Part shown: positions 1 to 10,829 of the stretch, piece by piece
Layout: each line of letters starts with the position of its first letter
How positions within the stretch are numbered: position 1 is the stretch's first letter
Assembly: GCA_024811115.1 (NCBI GenBank)
Contig: JAKOGH010000023.1
Coordinates: 1-35,637 of the forward strand
Direction: 5' to 3'
DNA: 35,637 nucleotides
From: Terana coerulea
Lineage: Eukaryota > Basidiomycota > Agaricomycetes > Polyporales > Phanerochaetaceae
The notes under the pieces: model-generated
The model's input: only the letters and a program-made list of their open reading frames with translations
Database searches by the model: none
Told to the model about the DNA's origin: nothing
Translations under genes and position numbers: made by a program

Positions 1-322
1 TCAGTTCCTCAAAGCTGACTAGAAGTGATGCTCGTTTCTCGTCGTTGCATTGCCGGACTGCATCTGATTGTCTTGTCTTGTTTAATGTCCATGAGCTTGC
101 GTCATGCCTGTGCGTATGTGCTTATTGTAGTCATTTGTTTATACCTGAGCAAACTGGATGCTTCTCGCTTGCACAAATGACGGTTTTCAGGATCCAAACC
201 CAGATCAATTCGGCTAGCGAGTTACAGGTGGGCAGTGTAAGCTATGCTATCAAAATGAAGGAGACCGAAAGGAGTGACTAATCAAAACCAAAAGACCTAG
301 ACACTTGAAATTTACATGCGGT
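1..322. other. 3' flank of the secreted-protein gene; nothing recognised
   Basis: This stretch lies downstream of the minus-strand gene that stops at 323. It has only short open frames with no family resemblance and no clear splice signals. It probably holds the 3' UTR and terminator of that gene, and possibly the edge of a neighbour outside the window. Confidence 0.4.
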
Positions 323-1646
323 TCAGCGAGTCCCTCCTGGCCTTGAAGGGAAAGAAGGAGGGCGCTCCTGGTTGTTGTTGCCCTTGCCGTTGTTGTTGTT
401 CTGCTGACCCTTGCCGTTGTTGTTGTTGTTGCCCTGGTTGCCCTTGCCGTTGTTGCCGGTCGAGGTCGCAGCCTTCGAGGTCGCAGCCGCGGCGGCAGAC
501 GAGGTCGCCTTCGACGCCGCAGCAGACGAGGCCGCCTTGGTCGCAGCAGCGCTCGAGACAGCGGCAGCGCTGGAGCTGAAGGGGCTCGAGCTCGCAGTGC
601 TGGTGCCGTTCGCAACAACCGTGAACTAGAGGCGGGGAATCGTGAGTATATATGCGCGTATACACATGGTAGATAGCACATACGTAGACCTGGTCATCGA
701 GGGAGCCGTGCTGGGCAACGGCAACCAACACCGGCTGGTGGTTCGCAGCAGTGTTAATCGACGACAGACGGTAGCTACCAGCCGGGAGACCACTGGTGAC
801 GTCCGCGGTGAGAATGCCGCCCTGGGCAGCGGAGTTCAGGCCCTTGAAGAATGCGAAATTCTTGGGGTTCGTCGGCTTGGTGTCGGTCAGGGACCCGAGG
901 AAGTCAACAACGACGTGCGAGTGGCCCTGGATCTGGCCGGCGCTGTTCACCTGCTGGGGCGCAGAGAAGTAGTTCTCGTTGGCGTTCACGAAGTGTCCAG
1001 TCTCCATGTTGACGATGGCCATCGAGATCGTGAACGGCTGGCTCTCGGGGATGGTTTGGCCGTTGACGGGGAAGGTGAACTTCGACGAGGGCATGTCGGT
1101 TTGGGCGGCGATGATACCCATGGGGGCAGGGTTGCAAGAACCGGTGGTGATCTGCTGGCCGTTGGTGATGGGCAGGTTGGGGGCGGTCAAGCAGAAGTTG
1201 ATGAAGTTGTTGCTCGAGGTGAGCGACGGAACTTGACCAGCAGCAGGAACATCTTGACCATCGTCCTCGAAGCCCTTAGCGATGACAGCGGGGTCCAGGG
1301 CTGTGAATTTGTGAGTATGGTAGAGAATTTAGTAGAGGTGTCCGACTTACTCAACGAGGACTGCGCATCTTGGCTGTTGGAGGCAGAAGCAGTGGAGGCG
1401 GCAGAAGCAGCAGAAGCCGAAGCAGCAGAGGCAGCGGTCGCAACGGCAGTGCTCTTAGACGCAGCAGCGGCCGAGGAAGAGGCACCGGTTCCACCAATGA
1501 CACCACCCTTGAAGGACTACAGGCGTTCTTGAATGAGAACGATATCGGGCACGGTGCGCACTGTTACTTACGAGAGGGGTGGCGTGGACCTGCGCCAGGA
1601 AAGGGAGAAGGAACACCAGGCTCGTGATGGAGAGAGTGAACTTCAT
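323..1646 (-). CDS. secreted Ser/Ala-rich conserved fungal protein (often mis-named 'ribosomal protein s17' in databases)
   Basis: Four exons: 1646-1572, 1516-1351, 1300-684 and 625-323, joined by GT-AG introns that keep the frame, giving about 386 aa. Residues 1-22 form a signal peptide (MKFTLSITSLVFLLPFLAQV, then HA). A Ser/Ala-rich linker follows, then a conserved core that starts near LDPAVIAKGFEDDGQD and includes TAPNLPITNGQQITTGSCNP, GHSHVVVDFLGSL and NHQPVLVAVAQHGSLDDQVY. I know this core from secreted proteins common in basidiomycetes and other fungi, some labelled 'ribosomal protein s17' although they are unrelated to ribosomes; their biochemical role is not established. The C-terminus is a low-complexity Ser/Ala then Asn/Gly/Lys tail. 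A GTAAGT at 1773-1768 and an AG at 1650-1649 suggest an optional 5' UTR intron. A TATATAAG lies at 1871-1864 on the minus strand. The gene appears intact. Confidence 0.82.
361..466 (-). repeat. in-frame trinucleotide-type repeat coding the Asn/Gly/Lys tail
   Basis: On the plus strand this reads as runs of GTT broken by GCCCTTGCC blocks. On the coding strand it gives AAC runs separated by GGC AAG GGC, that is repeated (N)n-G-K-G-N units. It sits inside the last exon of the secreted-protein gene and keeps frame. Tails of this kind commonly vary in length between strains. Confidence 0.75.
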
Positions 1647-2274
1647 GGCTGCAAGCTGGCGGTGTAAGCTTCAAGCGTTACAGGAAAGGCTGGGTCGGGA
1701 AAGGATCCTGAAGAGGCTATCATCGGGGGTAAGCTACCGTCTAGGCCGGCCCCAGCAAAGGAGTAAAACTTACAACGAAAGACCAGGCAGCTCTGCTGCA
1801 AAAGAACCGAGGGAAGAGGGGATGAGAGAACGAAACTGGTATTGCTGGGTGGGTACCGTACAGCTTATATACACGGAAGTGGCCCATGAGAATGGCAAGC
1901 TACGTTCGATGGGTCGTCCTGGAAACATCCTGCCAGCTTGCACACTGCTGTTCGTTGCATCCAGAATCACCGAAGTTGTGAAATGGCTGACAGGGGGTGA
2001 GAACCAAGTGTAAGAAAGTTAATCGTGATTGGTTGGGCGTGGACACTGATGGATACAGGCATGACAGAGCGCGCTTCCACTATCCCCTCATCCTCGCTAT
2101 AGAAAAGTATTATTAGCATAGGCTCAGAACAAAACGAATCACAGTGACTGGGTGGGTTACACGGCAAAGCGGCAGCACAATGAAGGAATGCAAATGCCTG
2201 TCCGCCAGGCTCATGTGCCTAGCATCAACATAGGATCATGCCACCAAACTGTATCAAATGCGGCCAGTTATGCT
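1647..2274. other. intergenic region with promoter of the secreted-protein gene
   Basis: About 630 bp between the 3' end of the SAP30-like gene and the start of the secreted-protein gene, both on the minus strand. It holds a minus-strand TATATAAG (1871-1864) and a candidate 5' UTR intron (1773-1649). No other coding signal is supported. Confidence 0.5.
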
Positions 2275-3165
2275 TCAACAAGCATCTGACCAAATAGTCA
2301 CGTTAACACACATCTGCCAAATTTCGACGTACCTTTGGCTTTCACCGCACACATGAAAGATGCCAACGTGTCGACCTCCTTGACTTGATACTCCTGGAAG
2401 TGCTTTTGAGCGATCCGAGCTAGAGTCTTGTGTAGCTCCGTGACATCCGCCAGTATGGGAGTGACCTCCGGCAAGTCGTCTTCGTCCAGTAACCTTGAGC
2501 TTCGGCGCCGGTTAGCGCTAGCGCTGGGCTCACGGCGAGGCCTGTTCGCCGGCGTGGGTGGCAAAGGCTGTGGTGCTGGACTGGCTGTTGATGTCCTTTG
2601 CGCCCGTGGCCGAAGGAGATGTGATGGAGGTGATGGATCCAAGGCAGTAGTGGCTAACGGCTCGACATCGGGTACGATGTCAAACTCGACAAGATACCTG
2701 TGTATCGCATCAAGAGGTAACTTCGAGAAATCAACCTGTCCCACAGCACAGAATAGTAAGTGACACGTTTCTTCCGTTTCCAGCGGAGGCTGGCGGCGTG
2801 GGCAGTGCCCGGACCTGCACCCAGTACCACGGGTAGGATGAACTTGGGATGAACAAGGTACGCACCAATGAATGGCGTTCGGATTCCACACCTTTCTCAG
2901 CAGGTTTTCTGGCCGCAGCTGTACTGATACTCGTGCTTGCGGCAGCAACAGCCGGCTCGAGTCTCTTCCTCTTCACCCTAGGTTCGCCGTCGGCTTTGTC
3001 GGCGGCATTGCGTTTGGTGCCTGTAGCAGCAGACGGCAAAGCACCGTGGTATGCAGCATCGTCACCTTGCGTGTTGGGCTTTCTACGAGCCTGTGGTCTT
3101 GACCTTGGTGCCGGAGGTTGGGGCTGCGCGGACGCGGAGAGCACTGACGTGCCCGGAGGTGCCAT
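2275..3165 (-). CDS. SAP30-like Sin3-binding subunit of a histone deacetylase complex
   Basis: Exons 3165-2866, 2735-2333 and 2285-2275 give about 237 aa. The first 100 residues are a basic Pro/Ala/Ser-rich region with possible nuclear signals (TKRNAADK, PRVKRKRLE). Exon 2 opens with VDFSKLPLDAIHRYLVEFDI, which resembles the Sin3-binding (PAH-interacting) segment of SAP30 proteins: a small hydrophobic helix with a conserved aromatic/Leu pattern. After a Ser/Pro-rich linker with RRRSSRLL comes a second conserved block, TPILADVTELHKTLARIAQK and EVDTLASFMCAVKAK, which I associate with basidiomycete SAP30-domain proteins. In the known family SAP30 bridges Sin3 and the deacetylase. Intron 1 (130 nt) is long for this locus, so an extra exon inside it is possible. 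The last intron is also optional: reading through gives a stop at 2298 and a C-terminus only a few residues different. Confidence 0.7.
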
Positions 3166-3689
3166 GGTATTGTGAGTTGACTGGAGGTATAAGTGATGAC
3201 AGGGACAGGTTATTTGTGCCCAAGATGCTAGCTCAGTGGGATAGATGAGTGCTCAATGTCGTCTGTCACGATGAGCTCGCTCTGAACGTCGTCGTCGGGG
3301 TTGTAACCCGTATACCCACATTATTTGAACGGACTCTGTATGGGCGTCTAATGCACGTGGGAGAGCGATCACTTGGGCGCTTTTGTTTACGCGTGCAATT
3401 AGCAGAAATATAAAGCCTCGAGTCAGACCCGATCCTCAATCGGTACCCCTACCACCGTACACTCACCGCTGAACCTGCCAGTGCAGTTTCTGTCGGTATT
3501 TAACTGAAGAAAGCAGGCAAGGCTGTCCTTGTAAGTCCCACCTTTCACCCCACCACGCTCTCTGACTTTCGTCCAGACCTGTGAACTCTCCAGGACACCA
3601 GTCAGTTTCTCAGGCACTGACCGTCGCTTGCGACAGAGCTGACATACCGTGTAGACGTATTGCAACGAGAGCAAAGCATATCGCACATA
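3166..3689. promoter_or_regulatory. divergent promoter between SAP30-like gene and ARO2-1
   Basis: A 524-bp interval separates the two start codons, which face away from each other. On the plus strand TATAAAG lies at 3409-3415. A GAGTCA (3420-3425), the core of the Gcn4/CPC1-type site used in amino-acid general control, follows directly; a six-base match is weak evidence. A 5' UTR intron of ARO2 is likely at 3531-3576 (GTAAGT, CTGAC, CAG). No ATG occurs in the implied spliced leader before 3690. The first ~100 bp is the only part of ARO2-1 that differs from ARO2-2 and ARO2-3, because here it joins the unique SAP30-side flank. Confidence 0.55.
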
Positions 3690-5173
3690 ATGTCGACGTT
3701 TGGCACCCTCTTTCGCGTGACGACCTACGGAGAGTCGCACTGCGCGTCCGTCGGCGCAATCATCGACGGCTGTCCGCCCGTACGTTTCCGCCCATGTTCA
3801 AAACATACAAATATTTAACGTCGCTCTAGGGATTGCCCCTCGAGGCCAAGGACGTCCAGACCCAGCTCAGCCGCAGACGTCCTGGTCAGAGCAACCTGAC
3901 CACCCCTGTACGTCCTCCGCACAAGCGGCCCAGTCGCCTGTCTGACCCCGCGCATACAGCGTGATGAAAAGGACTTGGTTCAACTCCAGTCCGGTATCGA
4001 GCACGGTATCACCCTCGGCACGCCCATTGGCCTCCTCGTCAAAAATGAGGACCAGCGGCCTAGGGACTACTCCGAGGTAAACTCCCGTTATACCCGCCTT
4101 GAGGCGTAGCTGATGTCAGGGCCATTAGACAGATTTGTACCCCCGTCCGAGCCACGCGGACTGGACGTATCTCGAGAAATACGGCGTCAAGGCCAGCAGT
4201 GGTGGTGGACGTAGCAGCGCCCGTGAGACCATCGGACGCGTGGCTGCAGGGGCCATCGCCGAGAAGTACCTCAAGCTCGCGTTCGGCGTCGAGATCATTG
4301 CTTTTGTCTCGTCGGTCGGCAAGGTCAAGCTGCCGTCCTCCGTGTCGCCTCCGTCCCAGGTCCCCTCTGAGGACGACGACACCGTCGAGGACGCGTTGAG
4401 CCCGGAGTTTGTCAAATTGCTCAAGACCATCACTCGCGAGCAAGTCGACGCACATGCGACGCGCTGCCCGCATCCCGAGACCGCGGAGCGCATGGTCCAG
4501 GTGCAGTACACGTCCTGTCCCGTCGGCCCCACGCTTTGTTGACCTCCATTCCAGCGCATCATCCGCGCCAAGGAAGCGCAAGACTCCATTGGTGGAACCG
4601 TAACCTGCGTTATCCGCGGCGTCCCCTCCGGCCTCGGCGAACCAGTCTTTGACAAGATCGAGGCCAAGCTTGCCCACGCCATGCTGTCTATTCCCGCCAC
4701 GAAAGCCTTTGAGATCGGTTCAGGGTTCCGGGGCACAGAAGTACCTGGAAGCAAGCATAACGATGCCTTCTACGCCAAGGAAGACGGGTCATTTGGAACC
4801 CGCACGAACTGGAGCGGTGGTATCCAGGGCGGCATCACCAACGGCGAGGATATCTACTTCCGGTCAGTGCCATCTTACCTTGACCCGTTTCCGTATGCTG
4901 ACCATCCATCTCAGCATTGGATTCAAGTCCCCGGCTACCATCTCGCAGGCTCAGGAGACCGCCCAATACGACGGCACTCCGGGTACGCTCGCGGCCAGGG
5001 GCAGGCACGACCCTTGCGTCGTACCCCGGGCCGTCCCTATCGTCGAGGCTATGGCCAGCCTAGTCATTCTCGACCAGCTTCTCATCCAGAATGCTCGCAA
5101 GACCGCTTCGTCCCTCCTGCCTCCGATCACGACCCTGCCACCCGCAATGGTGAAGCCTGTTTCGTCCGCTTGA
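3690..5173 (+). CDS. ARO2: chorismate synthase, copy 1
   Basis: Catalyses EPSP to chorismate, the last shikimate-pathway step, using reduced FMN; fungal enzymes are usually bifunctional and reduce the flavin themselves. Exons: 3690-3779, 3830-3907, 3960-4076, 4129-4500, 4555-4862 and 4915-5173, total 1224 nt, 407 aa, within the usual fungal length. Family signatures are intact: [17 protein letters not shown] (residues 14-30, catalytic His17), RPSHADW (His104), [20 protein letters not shown] (118-137) and [20 protein letters not shown] (352-371). [14 protein letters not shown] and [14 protein letters not shown] also fit the family. The ATG at 3690 is chosen because [14 protein letters not shown] is the conserved N-terminus and no earlier in-frame start is supported. 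All five introns are 50-54 nt with good splice sites. This copy shares its promoter region with the SAP30-like gene. Confidence 0.97.
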
Positions 5174-5960
5174 AAGGCTGAAAAAGCCCAATGTAACATG
5201 GCTTGAATATTCCAAAGATCTCTGTAATATAGCCTAGTTGCACAGCTGAAGCGAAGTGCCAATTCACGCGCAGCGGCCGCGTACGACGACCCTCGCCGAC
5301 GCAACGTGCGCGGAGGACAGAGCGATTGGCGTTGAAGCCGCCGCGCGTACGGTAGACCGCCATCAGCGGCCCGCTCTTTACTTGCACGCCGCCGCCGCCG
5401 CCGCCTCTGTTCGCGCTTTCGGCACCGGCTCACTCATTGCCCCGTACGTGCTCACGCCCACCACGCCGCCGATTAAATGAATATATTATGGTGTTCTAGA
5501 TTTACACAAAAGATGCATGAAGCAGTCCCACCGGGTTCTGCAGTCCCGCGGCATGATAGACTGGCGGCGGTGTCGCCCGCAGACCTGTCCATGAATCAAG
5601 TCAATATCATCCAGGCGCGACAAGGGACAGGGCGCACTTTATAACGAGAAGAGAATACGGTCGCGACGTCGAGCGTCGCTGCCGCGACTGCGCGTTAGCG
5701 ATGACAACGGCGGCCGCACGATGCGGTGCATGTTGTCACCCGTCCGCAGACAGCGCAGGGCGCAAAGGCAAACGGCGGCCTCTGCGCACTGTGGTGCACG
5801 CCGCTGTCTGTCGCGGAGACCACCCCCACGCCCGCTGCAGTGCGGATGCGCGCACAGGACGGTGCCCCCGTACGACGGTGAGGCTCGCCAGGGCCTCAGC
5901 CACCAGGCAACAACTACCGACCAGGAGAGTGTGTCAGGCTCGCGCACGTCAAGGCGGATA
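5174..5960. other. ARO2-1 3' flank, start of R block, with (GCC)n run
   Basis: 5174-5263 is the ARO2 3' UTR. It is still recognisably related to the flank of ARO2-3 but with about 20 differences in ~85 positions; from about 5264 the similarity ends and R begins. A short pure (GCC)n microsatellite lies at about 5387-5405. The remainder is GC-rich with only overlapping short open frames. The same content occurs in unit 2 at 17025-17811. Confidence 0.6.
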
Positions 5961-8900
5961 AGTAGACACTGTCCATGATACGGCCGCGATGGTGTGCGCT
6001 CGTCTTCGACGAGCCGCCACCGCGACGGGCCAAAGCCGTTGGACATCATGTGCAGGTCCCGGCCAAATGCGCCCTTTACGACGACGTGACCTTGGAGACA
6101 GGGAGACGTAGGAGGTGTCGCACGAGGCTATCAGAATAGACACTAGCATGTACATTAGAAGCTGACTGAAGCAATACATTGGTTTTCAACTTACTTGGTT
6201 GGTGGCGTGCAAGTGTTTGAGGCAATGAGGTACTCGTACTTGAGCACGATGTTGAAACCCCTATAGTAGACACTGTGTCCACCGGTCACTGCAGTGCAAC
6301 AGTTCGAACAAGCGTGAAACGGATGTACTCACCTTTGTCGTGTAGTTTCTCGAGCGCCGTTGGACGTGCCGCTGAGAGCTCGACCGCCACGCCGGCAACC
6401 GCGTCTGAGGAACTCAAAAGCAGAGGCGATGAGGTCCTTGGGCGTGTACGCATAGCCTATAGGCTGGCGTGAAGGAGCTATCTGTAAATAGATAGACGAG
6501 TGAGTACTACGGCATAGTAAGACACCAGTATCACGTACTAGGGTGCGTATCGTACGCGTATAGTGTACTCACCGGCCGCCCGAGTCCTTGACTACTGCGT
6601 AAGGCGCCCCGAGTCTAGTTGAAGCCGCCGCCGCCCGTCTCGTTGCGAGTACTTGTATCGGGCTATGGTCGGTCAGCCGTTTGTTGTGTTTGGTTGTTTA
6701 GTATTCTGTTACTAAATCGGACTTCAATACTTGATTATTGTGTCTTCACTGAACAAGCTGGTACTATTCAAACATACCAACGCCGCACGCGCGGCGGTTA
6801 GTGAAGTCCCGACTTATGCTCCTACTGGCGACTACATAATGTCATGTACTATTTGATAGCAATTTTGATACATTTGCTTATGTACATTTCAATCTGGAGA
6901 TCACTACCCATTAGCATGACATCGCGTACTATCGACACAAGGTCGACTTACCGGATCCTAACCCTATCGTAAGGTTCTTAGATATGTCTGAGGGGAGCGT
7001 GTCACAGCGCGGCAAGTACCGACGCGTACTGATAGACATACTAGTACACGTGGTACATTGCGAGGAGAGGTGGTTAGGGCGTTGCGCACAATTGACACAA
7101 GGTCGACTTACCAGATTCTAACCCTATCGTAAGGGTTATCAGATATGTCTGAGGGGAGTGTGTCGCAGTGCGGCGAATACTGCTGTGTACTAATAGAAAT
7201 ACTAGCACACGTGGTACATTGCGAGGAGGGGAGGTCAGGGCCATCAGCCCGACCTTGTCGACAACGAGACGTAACCGCGCTTACCGAGATCTACACTATG
7301 GTTCACGGAATTCCGTAAGCCAGAAGAACGGCGGACTGGGAGGGACATCACTAGCTCTACCTGAATTTTGAGTAGAGGAGGAGAGGGCTGTAAGCGTCAC
7401 TGATATTATGTACAAAACCGAACAGACTGACCGAGGTCTAACCCTAGCGTAAGGTATGGAGGTATGGTCGCGAAGAGCGTGCGGCCATGGCTACCGAAGG
7501 AATTGGATGAGCGTACGGGATAATACGCAAGGATAAGCTGACTCACAAAATGGGGACCGTTCATGTCCCGAGTCATCGAACGACCACTCGATGTGGTCAA
7601 TGAGCACGCATTCCCGCGGCGGCTCTACGGTAGACTTTAATCAGGGTTACAAATTACGATATAGCAGCCAAGATATACACACCATGAGGCTAGACATGTA
7701 GGATTCGCGCCTCTTGCGCTTGCACCAATGGCCCTGGCGGCACGCGGCCATAGTCACGACAGGCCATCCTGCGACTGTCATGAGGTTAAGGTTAGCATTC
7801 GCGCGAAGCGTAGTGAGATATCGTAAGGTACGCACTGGCATTGGTCTGTCTGGCGGCATAAGAAGGGCCTGCTGAGGGCGGACTTGCAGTTGCACGTATC
7901 TGGTCATGGTAGACGGGACGGCACCAGCGCAGTGGGCGAGGAGCGCATGAGAAATCTAGAATGTGCAATGCAAGGTTTATCAGCGACGTGCGACAAGCCC
8001 AGAGTATGAGACGGATGTGGACGGGACTGTACTGACCAGGTAGGATAATTCCGACGGGGAGACGATCTTTCGGTCGGATAGGTGACCAGCGTTTGCGCCG
8101 CGACGTGACCCTTGGGTTCACGGATTCAGATTTCACACTCTCCGAATCAGCATGGAGCATGGGTTCTAGATGGATAATATTAATACAAGGCAGATTTTGA
8201 TACAAAGGGCAGCATACCGGAAATATCGACGTGGGGTGCCCGGCCATGGCGGGCTGCTGCTGCAAGCGCACGGCCCAGGACGCGGGTGCACAGCTACGCT
8301 GTCAGCCGTGCGATGGATGGAGAAGCCGTGTGGCGACTGCAGCTTAGCGGCGAGTGAAGTCTGCATTACATTTATCTGGCGACTACTGATCCTCGTTAGT
8401 GCACAGAAAATGATGCATGCGAACGACGTGCTTACCACGTTAGGCGCAGCGAACTGCGCGGAGTATCGATTTATTGACGATGCTGGGATATGGGCAGTGG
8501 TATCGGGCCGTCTCACGGCCGTCTGGTCAATGAAGTCAATGCGAGTGGTAATCCCACGATGACCACAACGTATCGGACGCGCCGGGATAACGAATTTTGT
8601 ACCAGCGAGGCGGAAGGTGTGCACGCGCACATTCGACGAGCCGGACGTACGGCTGCGGCGCCGGCCGCATGATCGGCAGCGGCCAGCGTACGGCACGTCG
8701 AACCAATTGGGCAAGGAGGGCGGCCGTACGAAGTGGGTGTTACCTGGATGTTGATTTTGTTAGTGGTCTAGAATCAAGGCACACTACAACGAGCAGCGCA
8801 CTTACGGCATGCCGCGTTCGGAGTCCTATCGCGTGTGGACGGCAGCCATAGACCCATGGCAACCGTCGCACGATCCCATGAGCAACTGGTCGTCGGCTAC

Positions 8901-9900
8901 ATGCAACGTGCGCGGCGAGTACAGATCTACAGGCACCAAACAAACCATTATCTGAGGTTAATCCAGTCAGTCGACGGAAATGTAGATATACACGCGACCC
9001 ATCACGTACCTGCGAGGCTGATTGCCTCACATGTCACCTGGCAAAGTCATCGGCGACATGTCTGCGCGGGTGTTGGCATTGGAGGAGCAGCACCCCGGCC
9101 TGTTCAGAAATTAAATCTCAGTACCTACCATTGTGGAAGTCAAAAAGTGACGTACGAGGGTGTGTGTACTTGCGCGCAAATGCCCCTAACCCAAGGGCGT
9201 GGCTGGTAAAGTCTCGGCTTGATGCACGCATCTTGAATGTATCCGTGCCACGAGAGATGCGGTGACCTCCCATCTAATCAGGTCTGGTTAGTACCATCGT
9301 CTTTCGTTCCAGTTTCAATTAATTACTTACTTGCTACATCTGGGCTTGGCGTAGTCGCAACACGTTCGGCGGTGCGAAGAACTGACGATGCTGGGGTATG
9401 TCGCCATCTTACTGTCGACTCGCAGACGCCGTGGGCTGCGAGTGCGGTCAGGTCAGATTAGTAACGCGCCTTTGAGCTCAATTCTCGCGGGAGCTCACCA
9501 AACGTGGCCCGGAGTATCTTCCACATGCCGTCGATGCCGTGTCCGATATTCTGAGGCGTGGATACGACTGGTTCAGTGTGCTCTCGGCCGAGCATCTCGT
9601 CGGCGAATCGCAACCGGTTCAAACTGTTGACAAACAGCATGTTAGTTGCACGTCACACTCAATCGATTATAGACCCGTTGACACACCCTTTCGTGGTTGC
9701 TATCGCGTCGGTCAAACGGTCAAGATGCACTATAGAAAGGAAGTCATGAGTCCGCTTAAACGAGCGATAATACAACAAACAATGTACTTACCGTTGTTAT
9801 GACCTCGTTGGATTCTTCCACCGAGTTATAGCCAGCTGCAATTGGCGTTAGAAAGACGGCTGTGAAGGTAACGAGATGGTGTGCTCACCGGACTGCGAGC
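5960..9900 (-). pseudogene. decayed intron-dense gene (family unrecognised), R-1 copy
   Basis: One strand carries a run of good donor sites (GTRNGY, given as plus coordinates): 9883-9888, 9786-9791, 9493-9498, 9325-9330, 9004-9009, 8800-8805, 8430-8435, 8212-8217, 8031-8036, 7830-7835, 7677-7682, 7541-7546, 7426-7431, 7279-7284, 7106-7111, 6946-6951, 6567-6572, 6327-6332 and 6189-6194, each with a plausible acceptor about 45-90 nt on. Exons between them give protein-like segments such as NRLRFADEMLGREHTEPVVS, SPSELSYLISHALLAHCAGA, PPRECVLIDHIEWSFDDSGH, AVAGVAVELSAARPTALEKL and GAFGRDLHMMSNGFGPSRWR. They do not join into one open frame: there is a TAG at 7692-7690 just before PPRECV, other in-frame stops, and phase breaks between neighbouring exons. 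I recognise no family. It could also be two adjacent genes, or a gene with unusual splicing. Confidence 0.5.
6934..7470. repeat. degenerate ~160-bp direct repeat (about four units), R-1 copy
   Basis: Two clear units start at 6934 and 7094 (GACACAAGGTCGACTTACC), period 160 bp, roughly 85% alike, each with CTAACCCTATCGTAAGG and then CACGTGGTACATTGCGAGGA. Weaker relatives of the CTTACCRGATYCTAACCC block occur near 7280 and 7430. On the minus strand each unit contains a donor site preceded by a similar peptide: DISDNPYDRVRIW in the second, the same with a one-base loss in the first, IPYARVRPR in the weakest. This looks like tandem exon duplication within the decayed gene. Confidence 0.65.
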
Positions 9901-10829
9901 CTCGAGAATGAGGATGGGCACTCGTCGTCGAGTACGGCGGCGCGCACAGCGCGTTCGGCGGCGTGCAAGCAAGTGCTAGTCGTGTACAGTGGGGTATAAA
10001 GGGGCAGGAAGGGAGAGGAGGAGAGAGTGAAAGTGAGAACGGGAGGAAAGGATGCTGTCTCTGAGCAATCCTCCTCCCCTTCTTATACCTCTGCGACCGT
10101 GCCAAATCCGCTTTCCCACTCCTTTCCCATCACGCCATTCCGTCACCTGCACAACGGCTACCCTCCCACGACACCTCCCTCCGCGGCTGGGGCCGTCACG
10201 AATGGGACAGAAGCGGGAGCCCAGGCTGCGACTACGCGGACTGAGCTCGCGTTTCCGTTGCCTTCGTCCGTTCTGATCGTTTCGAGTGTCTCGGCAGCCG
10301 TGCATCAGCGCCCATGCGGTGACGTGTCACCGTTCGCCGAAGGCCTCGTCGCCCGGTGGAATGCTTGACATTGCAGTGCCCAGAGTGTCGGAATACGCAC
10401 GAATCAGCCTAGTCCCCAAAAATCGCGAAAATTAGCAAATATTCACACGTCACACAGGTCATGTTACGTACCTAAATCTCGGCCTCCATACTCCTCCGCC
10501 GTCCTCCGCCACCCCAAGGCCTTCAGGTCGGCGCGTCACGACCAGTCCTGCAGAGTGACGCGAACGAAGCGTTGACTCGAAAACACTCCAAATCTCACTC
10601 GAATAGGTTGAATACGCACGGGTAAAGTGAATGGGCGCCTCGATAAAGTGTCTGGGCAAATGCAAGAGGGGTCGGGTGCTGGAGGCAGGTGGAGGAGCAA
10701 AGTCGAGAGAGGCGCGAGAGCGTCGACGGCGCTGACTCAGCCACTTTGTGGCGTTCATTCCTGGCGCCCAAGCTTGTCCCGAGCCGTCTCGCGCTGGCTC
10801 GCTCCCACCCCTTCGCTCGCCGCTAGGCT
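9901..10829. other. R-1 stretch without supported gene
   Basis: GC-rich sequence with a plus-strand GGGTATAAAGG near 9992-10002 and an overlapping 113-codon open frame (10027-10368) whose Pro/Ser/Thr-rich product resembles nothing I know. It may be the promoter and 5' end of the decayed minus-strand gene. I see no conserved protein, RNA gene or repeat. Unit 2 has the same at 21752-22680. Confidence 0.4.

Noticed and set aside
3216..3275. tRNA-like stretch (CTAGCTCAGTGGGATAGATGAG)
   Set aside because: It resembles a D-arm only. No acceptor stem, 7-nt anticodon loop or GGTTCGAATCC-type T-arm follows.
3423..4754. Minus-strand open frames opposite ARO2 (105, 205 and 209 codons), also in the other two copies
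   Set aside because: They are shadows of the ARO2 exons and 5' UTR; the chorismate synthase signatures lie on the plus strand.
10027..10368. 113-codon Pro/Ser/Thr-rich open frame
   Set aside because: Composition follows the GC-rich DNA and no motif is seen; it overlaps the likely 5' end of the opposite-strand decayed gene.
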